Shown here in pieces: positions 51,534-60,686 of a stretch of 64,000 nt of DNA. Below the pieces are notes generated by a model. It had not been told where the DNA came from, made no database searches, and saw only the letters and a list, made by a program, of their open reading frames with translations. Origin of the DNA: G025836975 sp040391135 (lineage in GTDB: Bacteria > Pseudomonadota > Gammaproteobacteria > Burkholderiales > Burkholderiaceae_B); assembly GCA_040391135.1 (NCBI GenBank), contig JBEBYL010000015.1:6811-70810 (forward strand). Direction: 5' to 3'. Within the stretch, counting starts at the first letter, position 1. Each line of letters begins with the position of its first letter. A program made the position numbers and the translations under genes.

Positions 51534-51887
51534 TCACCCCTTTTCCGGCAGGCCGAGGAAGACCTGGCCGGCCTCTACCTTGACGTCCACTTTATGGGCG
51601 CAGCCCACATCGGGAGCCTGTGCCTGGCCGTCTTCAAGGCTGATGGTCCAGCTGTGCAGCGGGCAGGTGACGGCATGGCCGTGAACCAGGCCAGCGGACA
51701 GCGGCCCGCCTTTGTGGGGGCAGCGGTCGATCACGGCGAAGACATGATCATCCGAGGCGCGGAATACGGCGATGGCTTCATGCCCCTGATGACGCACCAC
51801 GCGCGAGCCCTGTTGCGGAATGTCGTCGATGCGGCAGATGGAAATCCATTCATGTTGGAGGCAGGAGGTGTTCATGGTGTTCTTCAT
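51534..51887 (-). CDS. nirD: Nitrite reductase small subunit NirD
   Basis: 117 residues. Rieske-like fold with both ligand pairs present: CPH in 'VIDRCPHKGGPL' and CPLH in 'VTCPLHSWTISLEDG'. E. coli NirD lacks a cluster; here the sequence could bind [2Fe-2S] (inference). It overlaps nirB by 4 bp. Confidence 0.94.
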   Translation of the reverse strand: MKNTMNTSCLQHEWISICRIDDIPQQGSRVVRHQGHEAIAVFRASDDHVFAVIDRCPHKGGPLSAGLVHGHAVTCPLHSWTISLEDGQAQAPDVGCAHKVDVKVEAGQVFLGLPEKG

Positions 51888-54316
51888 GCGGTAAGGGATT
51901 CGAATTCCCGGCGCGCGGACGTTTGTTCCACACGTTCGGCCCAGGGGTCTTTTTCGAAGGAGATCGCGAACTTCAGCCTGGCATACAGCTCTGCGCGATT
52001 AGCGGCGTCTTCCACGACGCGCGCCTTGGCATGCTCAAGCCCGACCCGCGCCAGATAGTGGCAAGTGCGCTCCAGGTAGAACGCTTCTTCGCGATACAGC
52101 TGCAGGAAGGCGCCGGTGTACTCCAACACGTCATCGTGGGTCTGCACCTTCACGAAAAACTGGGCGACTTCGGTCTTGATGCCGCCATTGCCGCCCACAT
52201 ACAGCTCCCATCCCGAATCCACCGCGATAATTCCGATGTCCTTGATGCCGGACTCGGCGCAGTTGCGCGGGCAGCCCGAAACGGCCAGCTTCACTTTGTG
52301 CGGACTCCACATGCCCACCAGGTCTTTTTCCAGCGCGATCCCCATGCCGGTGGAGTCTTGCGTGCCGAAGCGGCAGAACTCCTTGCCGACGCAGGTCTTG
52401 ACGGTGCGCAGGCTTTTTCCATAGGCATGGCCGGACGGCATGTCCAGGTCCTTCCAGACGGCGGGCAGGTCCTCTTTCTTGATGCCCAGCAAGTCGATGC
52501 GCTGTCCGCCTGTGACCTTCACCATGGGCACATGGTATTTGTCGGCCACGTCGGCAATGCGGCGCAGTTCCGACGGGTTGGTGACGCCGCCCCACATTCG
52601 CGGGACAACGGAATAGGTGCCGTCTTTCTGGATATTGGCGTGCACGCGCTCGTTGATCAGGCGCGATTGCGTATCGTCGCGCGCCTCGCCCGGCCAGGTC
52701 GACATCAGGTAGTAGTTCAAAGCGGGACGGCAGGTGGCGCAGCCGTCGGGGCTGCGCCATTCCAGGAAGCGCATGGTTTCGGGGATGCTGGTCAGATGCT
52801 GCTCGCGGATCGCCTTGCGCAATTCGCCGTGGGTATAGTCCGCGCAGGCGCATATCGCCTTTTCGGACTTGGGCTTGATGTCGGCCGCGCCGCCTATGCA
52901 ATTGATCAGTATCTGTTCGACCAGGCCGGTGCAAGAGCCGCAGGAACTGGCCGCCTTGGTGTGCTTCTTGACCTCGTCGACGGTGAACAGGCCCTTTTCC
53001 CGGATCGCCTTGACGATGGTGCCCTTGCAAACGCCATTGCAGCCGCAGATTTCGGTGGCGTCGGGCATGCCGGCGATGCTGTTCTCGCCCGAATGCCCGG
53101 TATCGCCGATGGAGCCTTCGCCGAACATCAGATGCTCGCGCAGTTCGCCTATCGACTTGCCCTCGCGTATCAGCCGGAAGTACCAGGCCCCATCGACCGT
53201 GTCGCCATACAGGCAGGCGCCTATCAGCTTGTCGTCGCGGATGACCAGTTTCTTGTATACGCCACCCGTGGGGTCGGCCAGCGTGATGGCTTCGGTGTCG
53301 GCGCCGCCCATGAATTCACCGGCCGAGAACACATCTATGCCGGTTACCTTGAGCTTGGTCGATGTGGTGCTGCCCGCGTAGCGTCCTATGCCGTGCAGCG
53401 CCAAGTGATTGGCGGCAACCTTGGCCTGTTCGAACAAAGGAGCGACCAGGCCGTAGGCCATGCCTCGATGGCTGACACATTCGCCGACCGCATAGATACT
53501 GGGATCGTAGGTCTGCAATGTATCGTTCACGACGATGCCGCGGTCGGTGTAGATGCCGGCGGCATCGGCCAGGTCGGTATTGGGCCGTATGCCGACGGCC
53601 ATGACGACCAGGTCCGTCGCCAGCTCGCCGCCGTCCTTGAACCGTATGCCGCACACGGCGCCTTGTCCGTTTCCAAGTATGGCTTCGGTCTGGCGCTCCA
53701 TCAGAAAATCCAGGCCGCGGCTGCGCAGGCTGGCTTGCAGCAATGCGGCGGCGGGACCGTCCAGTTGGCGATCGAGCAGCGAAGAGCCCAGATGCACGAC
53801 GCTGACCTGCATCCCGCGCGAGGCCAGCCCATTGGCCGCCTCCAGCCCCAGCAGGCCGCCGCCGATGACCACGGCGTTCCTGAGCCTGCCCGCCGCTTCT
53901 ATCATCAGGTTCACATCGCGGATGTCGCGGAAGGTGATGACGCCCTCCAGGTCCGCGCCCGGCACCGGCAGCATGAAAGGCTTGGATCCGGTGGCCAGCA
54001 GCAGGCGGTCGTACCTGGCGGTTTTGCCGTCGTCCGTGGTGACTTCCTTGCGCGCCCGATTGATCTGGGTCACCGTACTGCCGGTATGCAGCGTAATGCC
54101 ATGCTCTTCATACCAGCCGCGATCATTGAGAATGATGTCTTGCAGGGTCTGTTCGCCGGTCAGGACGGGCGAAAGCAGGATGCGGTTGTAGTTGGGATGG
54201 GGTTCGGAGCCGAATACGGTGATGTCATACAGCCCGCGATCGAGCTTCAGGAGTTCTTCGATGGCGCGGATGCCGGCCATGCCGTTGCCGACGACGACGA
54301 GTTTCATTTTTTTCAT
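51884..54316 (-). CDS. nirB: Nitrite reductase [NAD(P)H] large subunit NirB
   Basis: 810 residues. Order: FAD/NAD(P)H-binding domain (KLVVVGNGMAGIRAIEELLKLD, 'NAVVIGGGLLGLEAANGLASRGM'), a BFD-like [2Fe-2S] domain (CGCNGVCKGTIVKAIREK ... CGSCTGL), then the sirohaem/[4Fe-4S] half with TVKTCVGKEFCRFG and LAVSGCPRNCAES. It reduces nitrite to ammonium. Full length for the family. Confidence 0.97.
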   Translation of the reverse strand: MKKMKLVVVGNGMAGIRAIEELLKLDRGLYDITVFGSEPHPNYNRILLSPVLTGEQTLQDIILNDRGWYEEHGITLHTGSTVTQINRARKEVTTDDGKTARYDRLLLATGSKPFMLPVPGADLEGVITFRDIRDVNLMIEAAGRLRNAVVIGGGLLGLEAANGLASRGMQVSVVHLGSSLLDRQLDGPAAALLQASLRSRGLDFLMERQTEAILGNGQGAVCGIRFKDGGELATDLVVMAVGIRPNTDLADAAGIYTDRGIVVNDTLQTYDPSIYAVGECVSHRGMAYGLVAPLFEQAKVAANHLALHGIGRYAGSTTSTKLKVTGIDVFSAGEFMGGADTEAITLADPTGGVYKKLVIRDDKLIGACLYGDTVDGAWYFRLIREGKSIGELREHLMFGEGSIGDTGHSGENSIAGMPDATEICGCNGVCKGTIVKAIREKGLFTVDEVKKHTKAASSCGSCTGLVEQILINCIGGAADIKPKSEKAICACADYTHGELRKAIREQHLTSIPETMRFLEWRSPDGCATCRPALNYYLMSTWPGEARDDTQSRLINERVHANIQKDGTYSVVPRMWGGVTNPSELRRIADVADKYHVPMVKVTGGQRIDLLGIKKEDLPAVWKDLDMPSGHAYGKSLRTVKTCVGKEFCRFGTQDSTGMGIALEKDLVGMWSPHKVKLAVSGCPRNCAESGIKDIGIIAVDSGWELYVGGNGGIKTEVAQFFVKVQTHDDVLEYTGAFLQLYREEAFYLERTCHYLARVGLEHAKARVVEDAANRAELYARLKFAISFEKDPWAERVEQTSARREFESLTA

Positions 54317-55173
54317 GATGCGACGATGGTTTCGGGTTGCTCGGATTGCTTTTCGGCATGAGGTGCCACAGAGCCTTGGCCGTCAGGGGCAGGACGCCTG
54401 TGGCGCTGATGCAGGAAACCCAGGACGGCCGCACGGCAGGCCGCATAACGCGGGTCGGACAACAAGGCGATGCGGTTGCGCGGGCGGGGCAGTTCGACGG
54501 ACAGGATTTCGCCTATGGTGGCGGCGGGGCCGTTCGTCAGCATGACGATGCGGTCCGACAGCAATACGGCCTCGTCCACGTCATGCGTCACCATGATCGC
54601 CGTCGTTTTGGTGGCCGACACGATCCGCAGCAACTCATCCTGCAAGTGCGCGCGCGTAAGAGAATCCAGGGCGCCGAAAGGCTCATCAAGCAGCAGGACT
54701 TTGGGCTCGATGGCCAGCGCCCGGGCTATGCCGACGCGCTGCTTCATGCCGCCCGATATTTCCTTGGGAAGCTTATGCATGGCATGGCGCAGGCCCACCA
54801 GATTCAAGGCGGACGCCGTGCGGGCCTTGAGTTCGCCGGAGGTTTCGCTGGCCCCGAACACGCGCTCGACAGCCAGGTACACGTTCTGCTGGCAAGTCAG
54901 CCAGGGCAGCAGGCTATGGTTCTGGAAAACGACGGCGCGGTCCGGGCCGGGGCCGGTGATTTCCTTTTCGGCGCACAGCAGGACCCCGTCCGTAGGCCTG
55001 GCAAGCCCGGCGATCAGATTGAGCAAGGTGGATTTTCCGCAACCCGAATGCCCAATGAGCGAGATGAACTCGCCCTGTGCGATGTGCAGGTTGATGTCGC
55101 GCAGGGCGACGAATGGGCCGTTCCGGGTGTCGAAGCTTTGCCCGACATACTCTATCCGTACGAATTTTTCCAT
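54313..55173 (-). CDS. nrtD: Nitrate ABC transporter ATP-binding protein
   Basis: About 286 residues. Walker A GHSGCGKSTLLNLIAG, ABC signature ISGGMKQRVGIARALA and Walker B VLLLDEPFGALDS are intact. The start MEKFVRIEYVGQSF (55173) is preferred to an in-frame 55266. It overlaps nirB by 4 bp. No second NrtC-type fused ATPase/sensor gene is present, so this is the one-ATPase version. Confidence 0.93.
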   Translation of the reverse strand: MEKFVRIEYVGQSFDTRNGPFVALRDINLHIAQGEFISLIGHSGCGKSTLLNLIAGLARPTDGVLLCAEKEITGPGPDRAVVFQNHSLLPWLTCQQNVYLAVERVFGASETSGELKARTASALNLVGLRHAMHKLPKEISGGMKQRVGIARALAIEPKVLLLDEPFGALDSLTRAHLQDELLRIVSATKTTAIMVTHDVDEAVLLSDRIVMLTNGPAATIGEILSVELPRPRNRIALLSDPRYAACRAAVLGFLHQRHRRPAPDGQGSVAPHAEKQSEQPETIVAS

Positions 55174-55177
55174 GGTT

Positions 55178-56005
55178 TCAGGCCTCGCTGTGGTCAAGGC
55201 GCTTGGCCAGCGCCAGAAGGATAAGGTCCAGCAGCAGGCCGACGATGCCGATGACAAGCACGGCAATCAGTATGTTCTGGACATTCAGGTTGTTCCATTC
55301 ATCCCAAAGCCAGAACCCCAGGCCGGTGCCGCCGGTCAGCATTTCGGCCGCCACGATGACCAGCCAGGCGGTGCCGATGGACAGGCGCACGCCGGTCATC
55401 ATGTAGGGCAGGACCGATGGGAACAGTATTCGCGTGAATACCTTCCACTCCGACAGGTTCAGCACGCGGGCCACGTTCAGATAGTCCGAAGGGACCCGCT
55501 TTACGCCATCGGCGGTATTGATGATCATCGGCCAGATCGAACAGATGAAGATGGCCCAGATGGCGGCGGGGTTGGCCGCCTTGAACAGCAACAGGCCCAA
55601 GGGCAGCCAGGCCAGCGGCGATACCGGCCGCAGCAGGCTGATGATGGGCGAAAAAATGGCGTTCATTACCGGTACGCGGCCAATAAGAAAGCCCAGGGGT
55701 ATGCCTACCGCGGCGGCCAGGATGAAGCCCAGTGCCACGCGGCCCAGCGAGGCCAGGATGTTCCAGCCTATCCCCACATCGTTGGGGCCGTTGTCATAGA
55801 AGGGGTTCTTGAACAGTTCGTAGGCGGCCAGCAGCGTGGTTTCAGGCGCGGGAATATCGCCTATGCGCAGGGAAATGATCTTCCAGACAAGCAGCAGCAG
55901 CGCGAAGCCGGTGACGGGGCCTGCGCATGCGCCGGCCAGTCGTCCAAGCTTCGCGCGCCAAGAGCTGTTGCGGATCATTAGGGAGAATCGTGTTGCCGTA
56001 TTCAT
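55178..56005 (-). CDS. nrtB: Nitrate ABC transporter permease
   Basis: About 275 residues with six membrane segments and the permease EAA-like loop 'GVKRVPSDYLNVARVLNLSEWKVFTRILFPSVLPYMMTGVRLSIG'. The start MNTATRFSLMIRN (56005) is preferred; 56086 would overlap nrtA. It sits between nrtA and nrtD. Confidence 0.94.
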   Translation of the reverse strand: MNTATRFSLMIRNSSWRAKLGRLAGACAGPVTGFALLLLVWKIISLRIGDIPAPETTLLAAYELFKNPFYDNGPNDVGIGWNILASLGRVALGFILAAAVGIPLGFLIGRVPVMNAIFSPIISLLRPVSPLAWLPLGLLLFKAANPAAIWAIFICSIWPMIINTADGVKRVPSDYLNVARVLNLSEWKVFTRILFPSVLPYMMTGVRLSIGTAWLVIVAAEMLTGGTGLGFWLWDEWNNLNVQNILIAVLVIGIVGLLLDLILLALAKRLDHSEA

Positions 56006-56015
56006 GCCGCTGTCC

Positions 56016-57314
56016 TCATGCCGCCTTGATGGCGAAGCCGTCCGCATACGCGGCCGGATTGCCGGCATCCCACGCCACCCCGTCAAACAGCTTGCTTGAA
56101 CGAGACGGACTGGACGGCAGCGCGGTTCCTGTTGCCGCCGCAGCCTGCTTATAGACGTCGATGCGATTGACCTGCGCCGCTATGGACGCGTAGTCGGGAT
56201 GCTCCTTCAACAGGCCCCAGCGCTTGTGCTGGGTCAGAAACCACATCCCATCGCTCAGGTAGGGAAAGTTGACGGCGCCGTCGCCGTGAAAGCGCATGGG
56301 ATGCTTGTCGGTCCAGGACCGGCCCAGGCCGTTGGTGTATTGGCCCTGCATGCGATCGATGATGGTGGCCGCATCTGTGTTGACGTAGGACTTGGCGGCA
56401 ATGGTTTCCGCCGTCTTGCGGATGTTTTCCGGGGAGCTGTCTATCCAGCGGGCCGCCTCCAGGATGGCGGCGGTAACGGCGCGCGCCGTGTTGGGATTCC
56501 GCTGCACGAATTCCGAACGGGTGCCCAGCACCTTCTCGGGATGATCGGGCCAGATATCCTGGGACGTGGCCGCGCTGAAACCCAGCTTGTCGATAATGGC
56601 GCGCGCGTTCCACGGTTCGCCCACGCAATAGCCGTCGACATTGCCGATGCGCATGTTGGCCACCATTTGGGGCGGCGGTACGGTGACGCAGCGCGTTGCC
56701 GTCGGGTCGATGCCGTGGCCGGCCAGCCAGTAGTACAGCCACATGGCATGCGTGCCCGTGGGGAAGGTGTGGGCGAAGGTGTATTGGCGCGGTTCGGCGG
56801 CCATTTTCTTGTGCAGCGATTCGCCGTCGATCACGCCGGCTTCGCGCAATTGGTTCGACAGCGTAATGCCCTGGCCATTCTGGTTCAGGCCCATCAGCAC
56901 GGCCATGTCTTGCCGGGCGCCGGCAATGCCCAGGTGCATGCCGTAGATCATGCCGTACAGGACATGAGCGAAATCCAGGTCGCCGTTGGACAGCTTTTCG
57001 CGTACGCCGGCCCAGGAGGCTTCCTTGGTCGGAATGATCGTTACGCCATGCTTCTTGTCGAAGCCCATGACCGAGGCCATGACGACCGAGGCGCAATCGG
57101 TCAGCGGAATAAAGCCGATTTTCACTTCGGTTTTTTCGGGCGCATCGGAGCCGGCCGCCCAGGCGGCGGAGCGGATCAACGGATCGGCCAACGCAAGGAT
57201 GCCCAGGCTGGCGGTCGCCTTGACGGTATTTCCCAGCCATGCGCGGCGCTGCGTATCGGCCGGTGCACTGGCGTTGATCGGAGCAGGGGAAGAAGGCTTG
57301 CGGGCGTCGGTCAT
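56016..57314 (-). CDS. nrtA: Nitrate-binding protein NrtA, Tat-type signal
   Basis: 432 residues, the usual NrtA/NasF length. The N-terminus has QRRAWLGNTVKATASLGIL, a twin-arginine-like signal, ending near AAWAAGSD. The mature part EKTEVKIGFIPLTDCASVVMASVMGFDKKHGVTIIPTKEASWAGVREKL and 'YTFAHTFPTGTHAMWLYYWLAGHGIDP' is characteristic of nitrate/bicarbonate-binding proteins. First gene of the operon, 38 bp after a sigma-54-type promoter. Confidence 0.95.
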   Translation of the reverse strand: MTDARKPSSPAPINASAPADTQRRAWLGNTVKATASLGILALADPLIRSAAWAAGSDAPEKTEVKIGFIPLTDCASVVMASVMGFDKKHGVTIIPTKEASWAGVREKLSNGDLDFAHVLYGMIYGMHLGIAGARQDMAVLMGLNQNGQGITLSNQLREAGVIDGESLHKKMAAEPRQYTFAHTFPTGTHAMWLYYWLAGHGIDPTATRCVTVPPPQMVANMRIGNVDGYCVGEPWNARAIIDKLGFSAATSQDIWPDHPEKVLGTRSEFVQRNPNTARAVTAAILEAARWIDSSPENIRKTAETIAAKSYVNTDAATIIDRMQGQYTNGLGRSWTDKHPMRFHGDGAVNFPYLSDGMWFLTQHKRWGLLKEHPDYASIAAQVNRIDVYKQAAAATGTALPSSPSRSSKLFDGVAWDAGNPAAYADGFAIKAA

Positions 57315-57351
57315 TGGCGATCCATGGAAGTTGCGGGACTTCCTGGATTAC

Positions 57352-57366
57352 GCAAATCTCATGCCA
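57352..57366 (-). promoter_or_regulatory. Sigma-54 (-24/-12) promoter of the nitrate operon
   Basis: On the minus strand: TGGCATG, AGAT, TTGC, giving GG-N10-GC exactly as in RpoN promoters (consensus TGGCAYR-N4-TTGC). It is 38 bp before the nrtA start. An NtrC-type site lies about 65 bp further upstream. Confidence 0.65.
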
Positions 57367-57429
57367 GCTTTTGGTCTTAATAACCCTAAGGTAGGCTGCG
57401 CTGGCTTTGAGGGAGCTCGACGGCTAAGC

Positions 57430-57444
57430 GCACTTCAATTGTGC
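57430..57444. promoter_or_regulatory. NtrC-type enhancer site
   Basis: GCAC-N7-GTGC dyad at 57430-57444, the core of NtrC sites (consensus GCACCANNNNTGGTGC-type spacing). It is placed for activation of the sigma-54 promoter at 57352-57366. Confidence 0.5.
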
Positions 57445-57519
57445 ATCGCAGCGAGCAGTAACGCACCGGATATGTGCCGCCAAGGCGCCACGGCGATCTA
57501 CACCATGGGTGATTTGAAC

Positions 57520-58440
57520 TCAGCGACGGTTGAGACTTTCCCGCTGCTTCACCAAAGCCGTCAATACCTCGTTCACGGGGGCGCGCATTCCACATTTACG
57601 GGCTTCCCGCGGTATGGCCCCATTGATGAACTCCACTTCACTCTTTCGCCCGCGCTCCAGATCCAGCAGCACCGAGGGCTTGGCATCGGGGATGCGAGCC
57701 GCAAAGGCGCGCACGTGCGCCACAGGGTCCCGGACGTCGATCGAGATGCCTAGGGCGCGTGCGATCTCCCAGGCTTCAACGGCTGCGGCTTGGCTGACTA
57801 CCGACATGTCCGGATCGTCCATGACTTGGCCGACCGTCAGGCCGGTGATGGCGCAAGGCGCGCTGTAGGCGACATTGCAGATTAGTTTTTCCCATTGCAT
57901 GCTAGCGACGTTAGGCACGGCTTCCGCATTGAATCCGGCATCGCGCCACGCGGCGGCCACCGTTTCCAGCCGGTCGGCCCCAAGACCGCCGTAAGCCCCC
58001 ATTCGGACCGCCGCCATGCCGTTGTGGTGAGCTCGTCCGGCCTCGGGAAGCGAAGCTCCGAATGCGGCGGCGATGCCGACCGCAAGACGGTCTTGGCCGA
58101 CGGCCGCCGCCACGTCCTGGGCGCTGCCCAGGCCGTTCTGGATGGTCAGCACAACGGTATGGCTGCCCAGCATGCACAGGGTGTGTCGAGCCGCCGCACC
58201 GGCTTGCGCCGCCTTTACAGCGATGATTACCAAGTCGACGGTTTCATTGGGGGGGTCGGTATATGCGCGGATCCGAGCTATGCGGTTGCCGCTGGCGCCC
58301 TCAAGGTGCAACCCATTATTGTTGATCGCATCTATGTGTTCCTGCCATCGGTCGATGGCGATTACATCGTGCCCGCAAGTGGCGAGCAGGCCGGCATATA
58401 CGGACCCCATGGCCCCGCAACCTACGATGGCGATTTTCAT
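57520..58440 (-). CDS. Ketopantoate reductase family (PanE-like) protein
   Basis: 306 residues. The Rossmann motif is MKIAIVGCGAMGSVYAGLLATCGHDVIAID, followed by 'VDLVIIAVKAAQ' and 'VLTIQNGLGSAQ'. The catalytic Lys is in ASMQWEKLICNVAYSAPCAITGL. The family reduces 2-keto acids such as ketopantoate with NADPH. Its place after a tartrate dehydratase-like gene, with a 4-bp overlap, suggests a catabolic keto-acid or hydroxy-acid step rather than pantothenate synthesis, so I leave the symbol empty. Confidence 0.88.
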   Translation of the reverse strand: MKIAIVGCGAMGSVYAGLLATCGHDVIAIDRWQEHIDAINNNGLHLEGASGNRIARIRAYTDPPNETVDLVIIAVKAAQAGAAARHTLCMLGSHTVVLTIQNGLGSAQDVAAAVGQDRLAVGIAAAFGASLPEAGRAHHNGMAAVRMGAYGGLGADRLETVAAAWRDAGFNAEAVPNVASMQWEKLICNVAYSAPCAITGLTVGQVMDDPDMSVVSQAAAVEAWEIARALGISIDVRDPVAHVRAFAARIPDAKPSVLLDLERGRKSEVEFINGAIPREARKCGMRAPVNEVLTALVKQRESLNRR

Positions 58441-59621
58441 TTTGCGTTTCTTCCAATTTCAATAAGCGACCTGAGCAGAGGAGCAAGCTCCGCTTTTTGT
58501 TCCAGTCCGAATCCCGGCGCATCGGTGGGATGGACTCTACCGTCTCCAAGAGTGCAGGCGTCGGCGTATCCGCCGAACGGCTGGAACACCCCTGGATAGG
58601 CTTCGCAGCCTCCCAGGCCCAAACCGGACGCGATATGCAGGTTGATCAAGTGGCCGCCATGCGGATGCATATTGCTTCGATTGAAGCCGGCTGCTTCCAG
58701 GGCAGAAATCATGCGCAGGTATTCAGTCAATCCGTAAGCCAGCCCCGGATCCATCTGGAAGACATCGAGTTCCGGACGCATGCCGCCATAACGCAACAGG
58801 TTGTCCAGATCCTGGATGGAGAATAGGTTCTCGCCGGTGGCGATGCGCCCTTCATAGGCCTGTGATAAATAATGGTTTGCATGATAGTTCAAAGGATCGC
58901 ATGCTTCTTCGAACCAGCGCAATCCGTATGGCTCGATGGCTTTCCCGTACTTCAGCGCGGTAGGAAGATCGAAGCAGCCGTTGGCATCCACGGCCAGATT
59001 GGCTCCGTCGCCGGCGATAGCCAATGCCGACTCGATTCGTGCCAGGTCGACGGCAAGCGCTGCGCCGCCGATCTTCATTTTGAACTTGCTGAAACCGGAG
59101 TCCCGGTAACGGCGAAACTCGTCCTGTAGGCGTCCGATCGTGTCCCCTTCATAGTAGTAGCCTCCCGCGGCATAGACCGGGACGCTGGGCGAGGCGGGAT
59201 TCCGGCCAACTTGGCGCGCAATGTGCTGGTAGGCCGGCTCATCATTGAGCTTGGCGTTCAGATCCCAGAATGCGAGCTCAAGCGCTCCCGCGGCGGCCGC
59301 CCGGTCGCCATGGCCACCAGGCTTTTCATTGCGCATCATGATCGCCAGCGCCCGGCCGGGATCGAATGCCGTGCCGGAATCGTCGAGCAGGCTGTCGGGT
59401 GTGGCGGCCAAAAGGCGCGGGATCATTCTGTCGCGAAGAATGCCCGATTGCGCGAAGCGGCCGATGGAGTCGAATGCGAACCCGGCCAGCGGCTTGCCGT
59501 TACGGACGACATCGCTGACGACGGCGACCAGCGAAACGGTATGTTCCGAGAAATTTACGAGAGAGTTCGAAATGCTGCCTCTCAGGGACACAGCCGATTC
59601 AAGGATGTTGACGATGCGCAT
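58437..59621 (-). CDS. tarD: D-tartrate dehydratase-like enolase superfamily enzyme
   Basis: 394 residues. It resembles D-tartrate dehydratase of Bradyrhizobium: SLVAVVSDVVRNGKPLAGFAF, 'MMRNEKPGGHGDR', the acid-base lysine K-M-K at about 181-183, metal ligands Asp (AVDANG, about 212) and Glu (WFEEACDP, about 238, and TGENLF), and the His of NMHPHGGHLINLH. It would dehydrate D-tartrate or a close diacid to oxaloacetate or a keto acid. The family match is strong, but the exact substrate is unproven. Confidence 0.85.
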   Translation of the reverse strand: MRIVNILESAVSLRGSISNSLVNFSEHTVSLVAVVSDVVRNGKPLAGFAFDSIGRFAQSGILRDRMIPRLLAATPDSLLDDSGTAFDPGRALAIMMRNEKPGGHGDRAAAAGALELAFWDLNAKLNDEPAYQHIARQVGRNPASPSVPVYAAGGYYYEGDTIGRLQDEFRRYRDSGFSKFKMKIGGAALAVDLARIESALAIAGDGANLAVDANGCFDLPTALKYGKAIEPYGLRWFEEACDPLNYHANHYLSQAYEGRIATGENLFSIQDLDNLLRYGGMRPELDVFQMDPGLAYGLTEYLRMISALEAAGFNRSNMHPHGGHLINLHIASGLGLGGCEAYPGVFQPFGGYADACTLGDGRVHPTDAPGFGLEQKAELAPLLRSLIEIGRNAK

Positions 59622-59645
59622 GAGTGTTGCTCTGTATCAAAGAAA

Positions 59646-60653
59646 CTATTGAAGGGTGATGTTGGCGGTCTTGATGATATTGGCCCAGGCGTCGATATCG
59701 GTCTTGATGCGGGCCGAGAATTCACTTCGGCTGTCCACCACGGGAATGGCACCCAACCGTTCCATCTGCGCCGCCATTTCGGGCGTGGTCAGCACTTTCG
59801 CCAGCGTTTGATGCAGCGTGTCCAGCACGGCGTCCGGTGTGCCGGCGGGAGCCAATAGCCCGTACCAGCTGGGCGAATCGAAGTCCGCTACGCCGCTTTC
59901 CGCGATGGTGGGGATGGCCGGTGCGCCTGAAAACCGCTTGCCCGAGGTGACGGCAATTGCCTTGAGCTTGCCATCCGCCAGGAAGGGGCCCGCAACGGGC
60001 AAGGCGGTCATGAGCATCTGAATCTGGCCGGACACGACATCGGTAACGGCCTGGCCGCCGCTTTTGTACGGAATGTGCTGCATGCTGATGCCTGTTTTGT
60101 GCTTCAGCAGCTCGCCAGTGAGGTGTCCCATGCTTCCCATGCCGGCTGAACCGAAGTCAAGCGTCTGCCCGCCTTTTTTGCTTAGGGTTATCAATTCTTC
60201 AACTGTATCGGCTTTGACTGAAGGATTCGCCACCAGGACGAGCGGCACGACGGCAACCCGCGAGATCGGCGCGAAATCAGTACGTGGATTGAATGGAAGA
60301 TCGGTGTACAGATTGGGATTAATGACCATCGTGCCGTCCGCCGCCAGCAGCAGCGTGTATCCATCGGCTTGCGCTCTGGCGACGGCATTGCTGCCGATAT
60401 TGCCGTTAGCGCCGGGGCGGTTCTCCACGACGATGGTCTGACCCAGGGCCGTTGCCAAGGCCGCGCCAACTGTTCGGCCAAGAATATCGCTAGTGCCGCC
60501 CGCGCCGAAGGGGACGATTAAACGGATGGGTTTATCGGGGTATTGAGCGGCGGCGGTGGGAACCGCCATCACGCCGCAAGTCGCCAGGGCGGCTGCGGCT
60601 GCCAAGCGGCGGATATTGTCAGGCAGCGAAAGTCGCCGAGTATTTTTAAACAT
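59646..60653 (-). CDS. Bug family solute-binding protein
   Basis: About 335 residues with a signal peptide (MFKNTRRLSLPDNIRRLAAAAAL..., cut near PTAAAQ). It contains YPDKPIRLIVPFGAGGTSDILGR, ENRPGANGNIGSNAVARAQADGYTLL and 'IPTIAESGVADF'. An AAGGAG SD precedes the ATG at 60653. It is the first gene of the leftward unit Bug - tarD-like - PanE-like and likely binds the acid that the unit breaks down. Confidence 0.94.
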   Translation of the reverse strand: MFKNTRRLSLPDNIRRLAAAAALATCGVMAVPTAAAQYPDKPIRLIVPFGAGGTSDILGRTVGAALATALGQTIVVENRPGANGNIGSNAVARAQADGYTLLLAADGTMVINPNLYTDLPFNPRTDFAPISRVAVVPLVLVANPSVKADTVEELITLSKKGGQTLDFGSAGMGSMGHLTGELLKHKTGISMQHIPYKSGGQAVTDVVSGQIQMLMTALPVAGPFLADGKLKAIAVTSGKRFSGAPAIPTIAESGVADFDSPSWYGLLAPAGTPDAVLDTLHQTLAKVLTTPEMAAQMERLGAIPVVDSRSEFSARIKTDIDAWANIIKTANITLQ

Positions 60654-60686
60654 GTTGTCTCCTTGTGTTGGGTAGTTATAGTTAAT

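Noticed and set aside
51923..54361. 812-codon open frame on the plus strand opposite nirB
   Set aside because: It is a high-GC shadow of nirB (third-position bias); the product is low-complexity in Ala, Gly, His and Gln without any domain.
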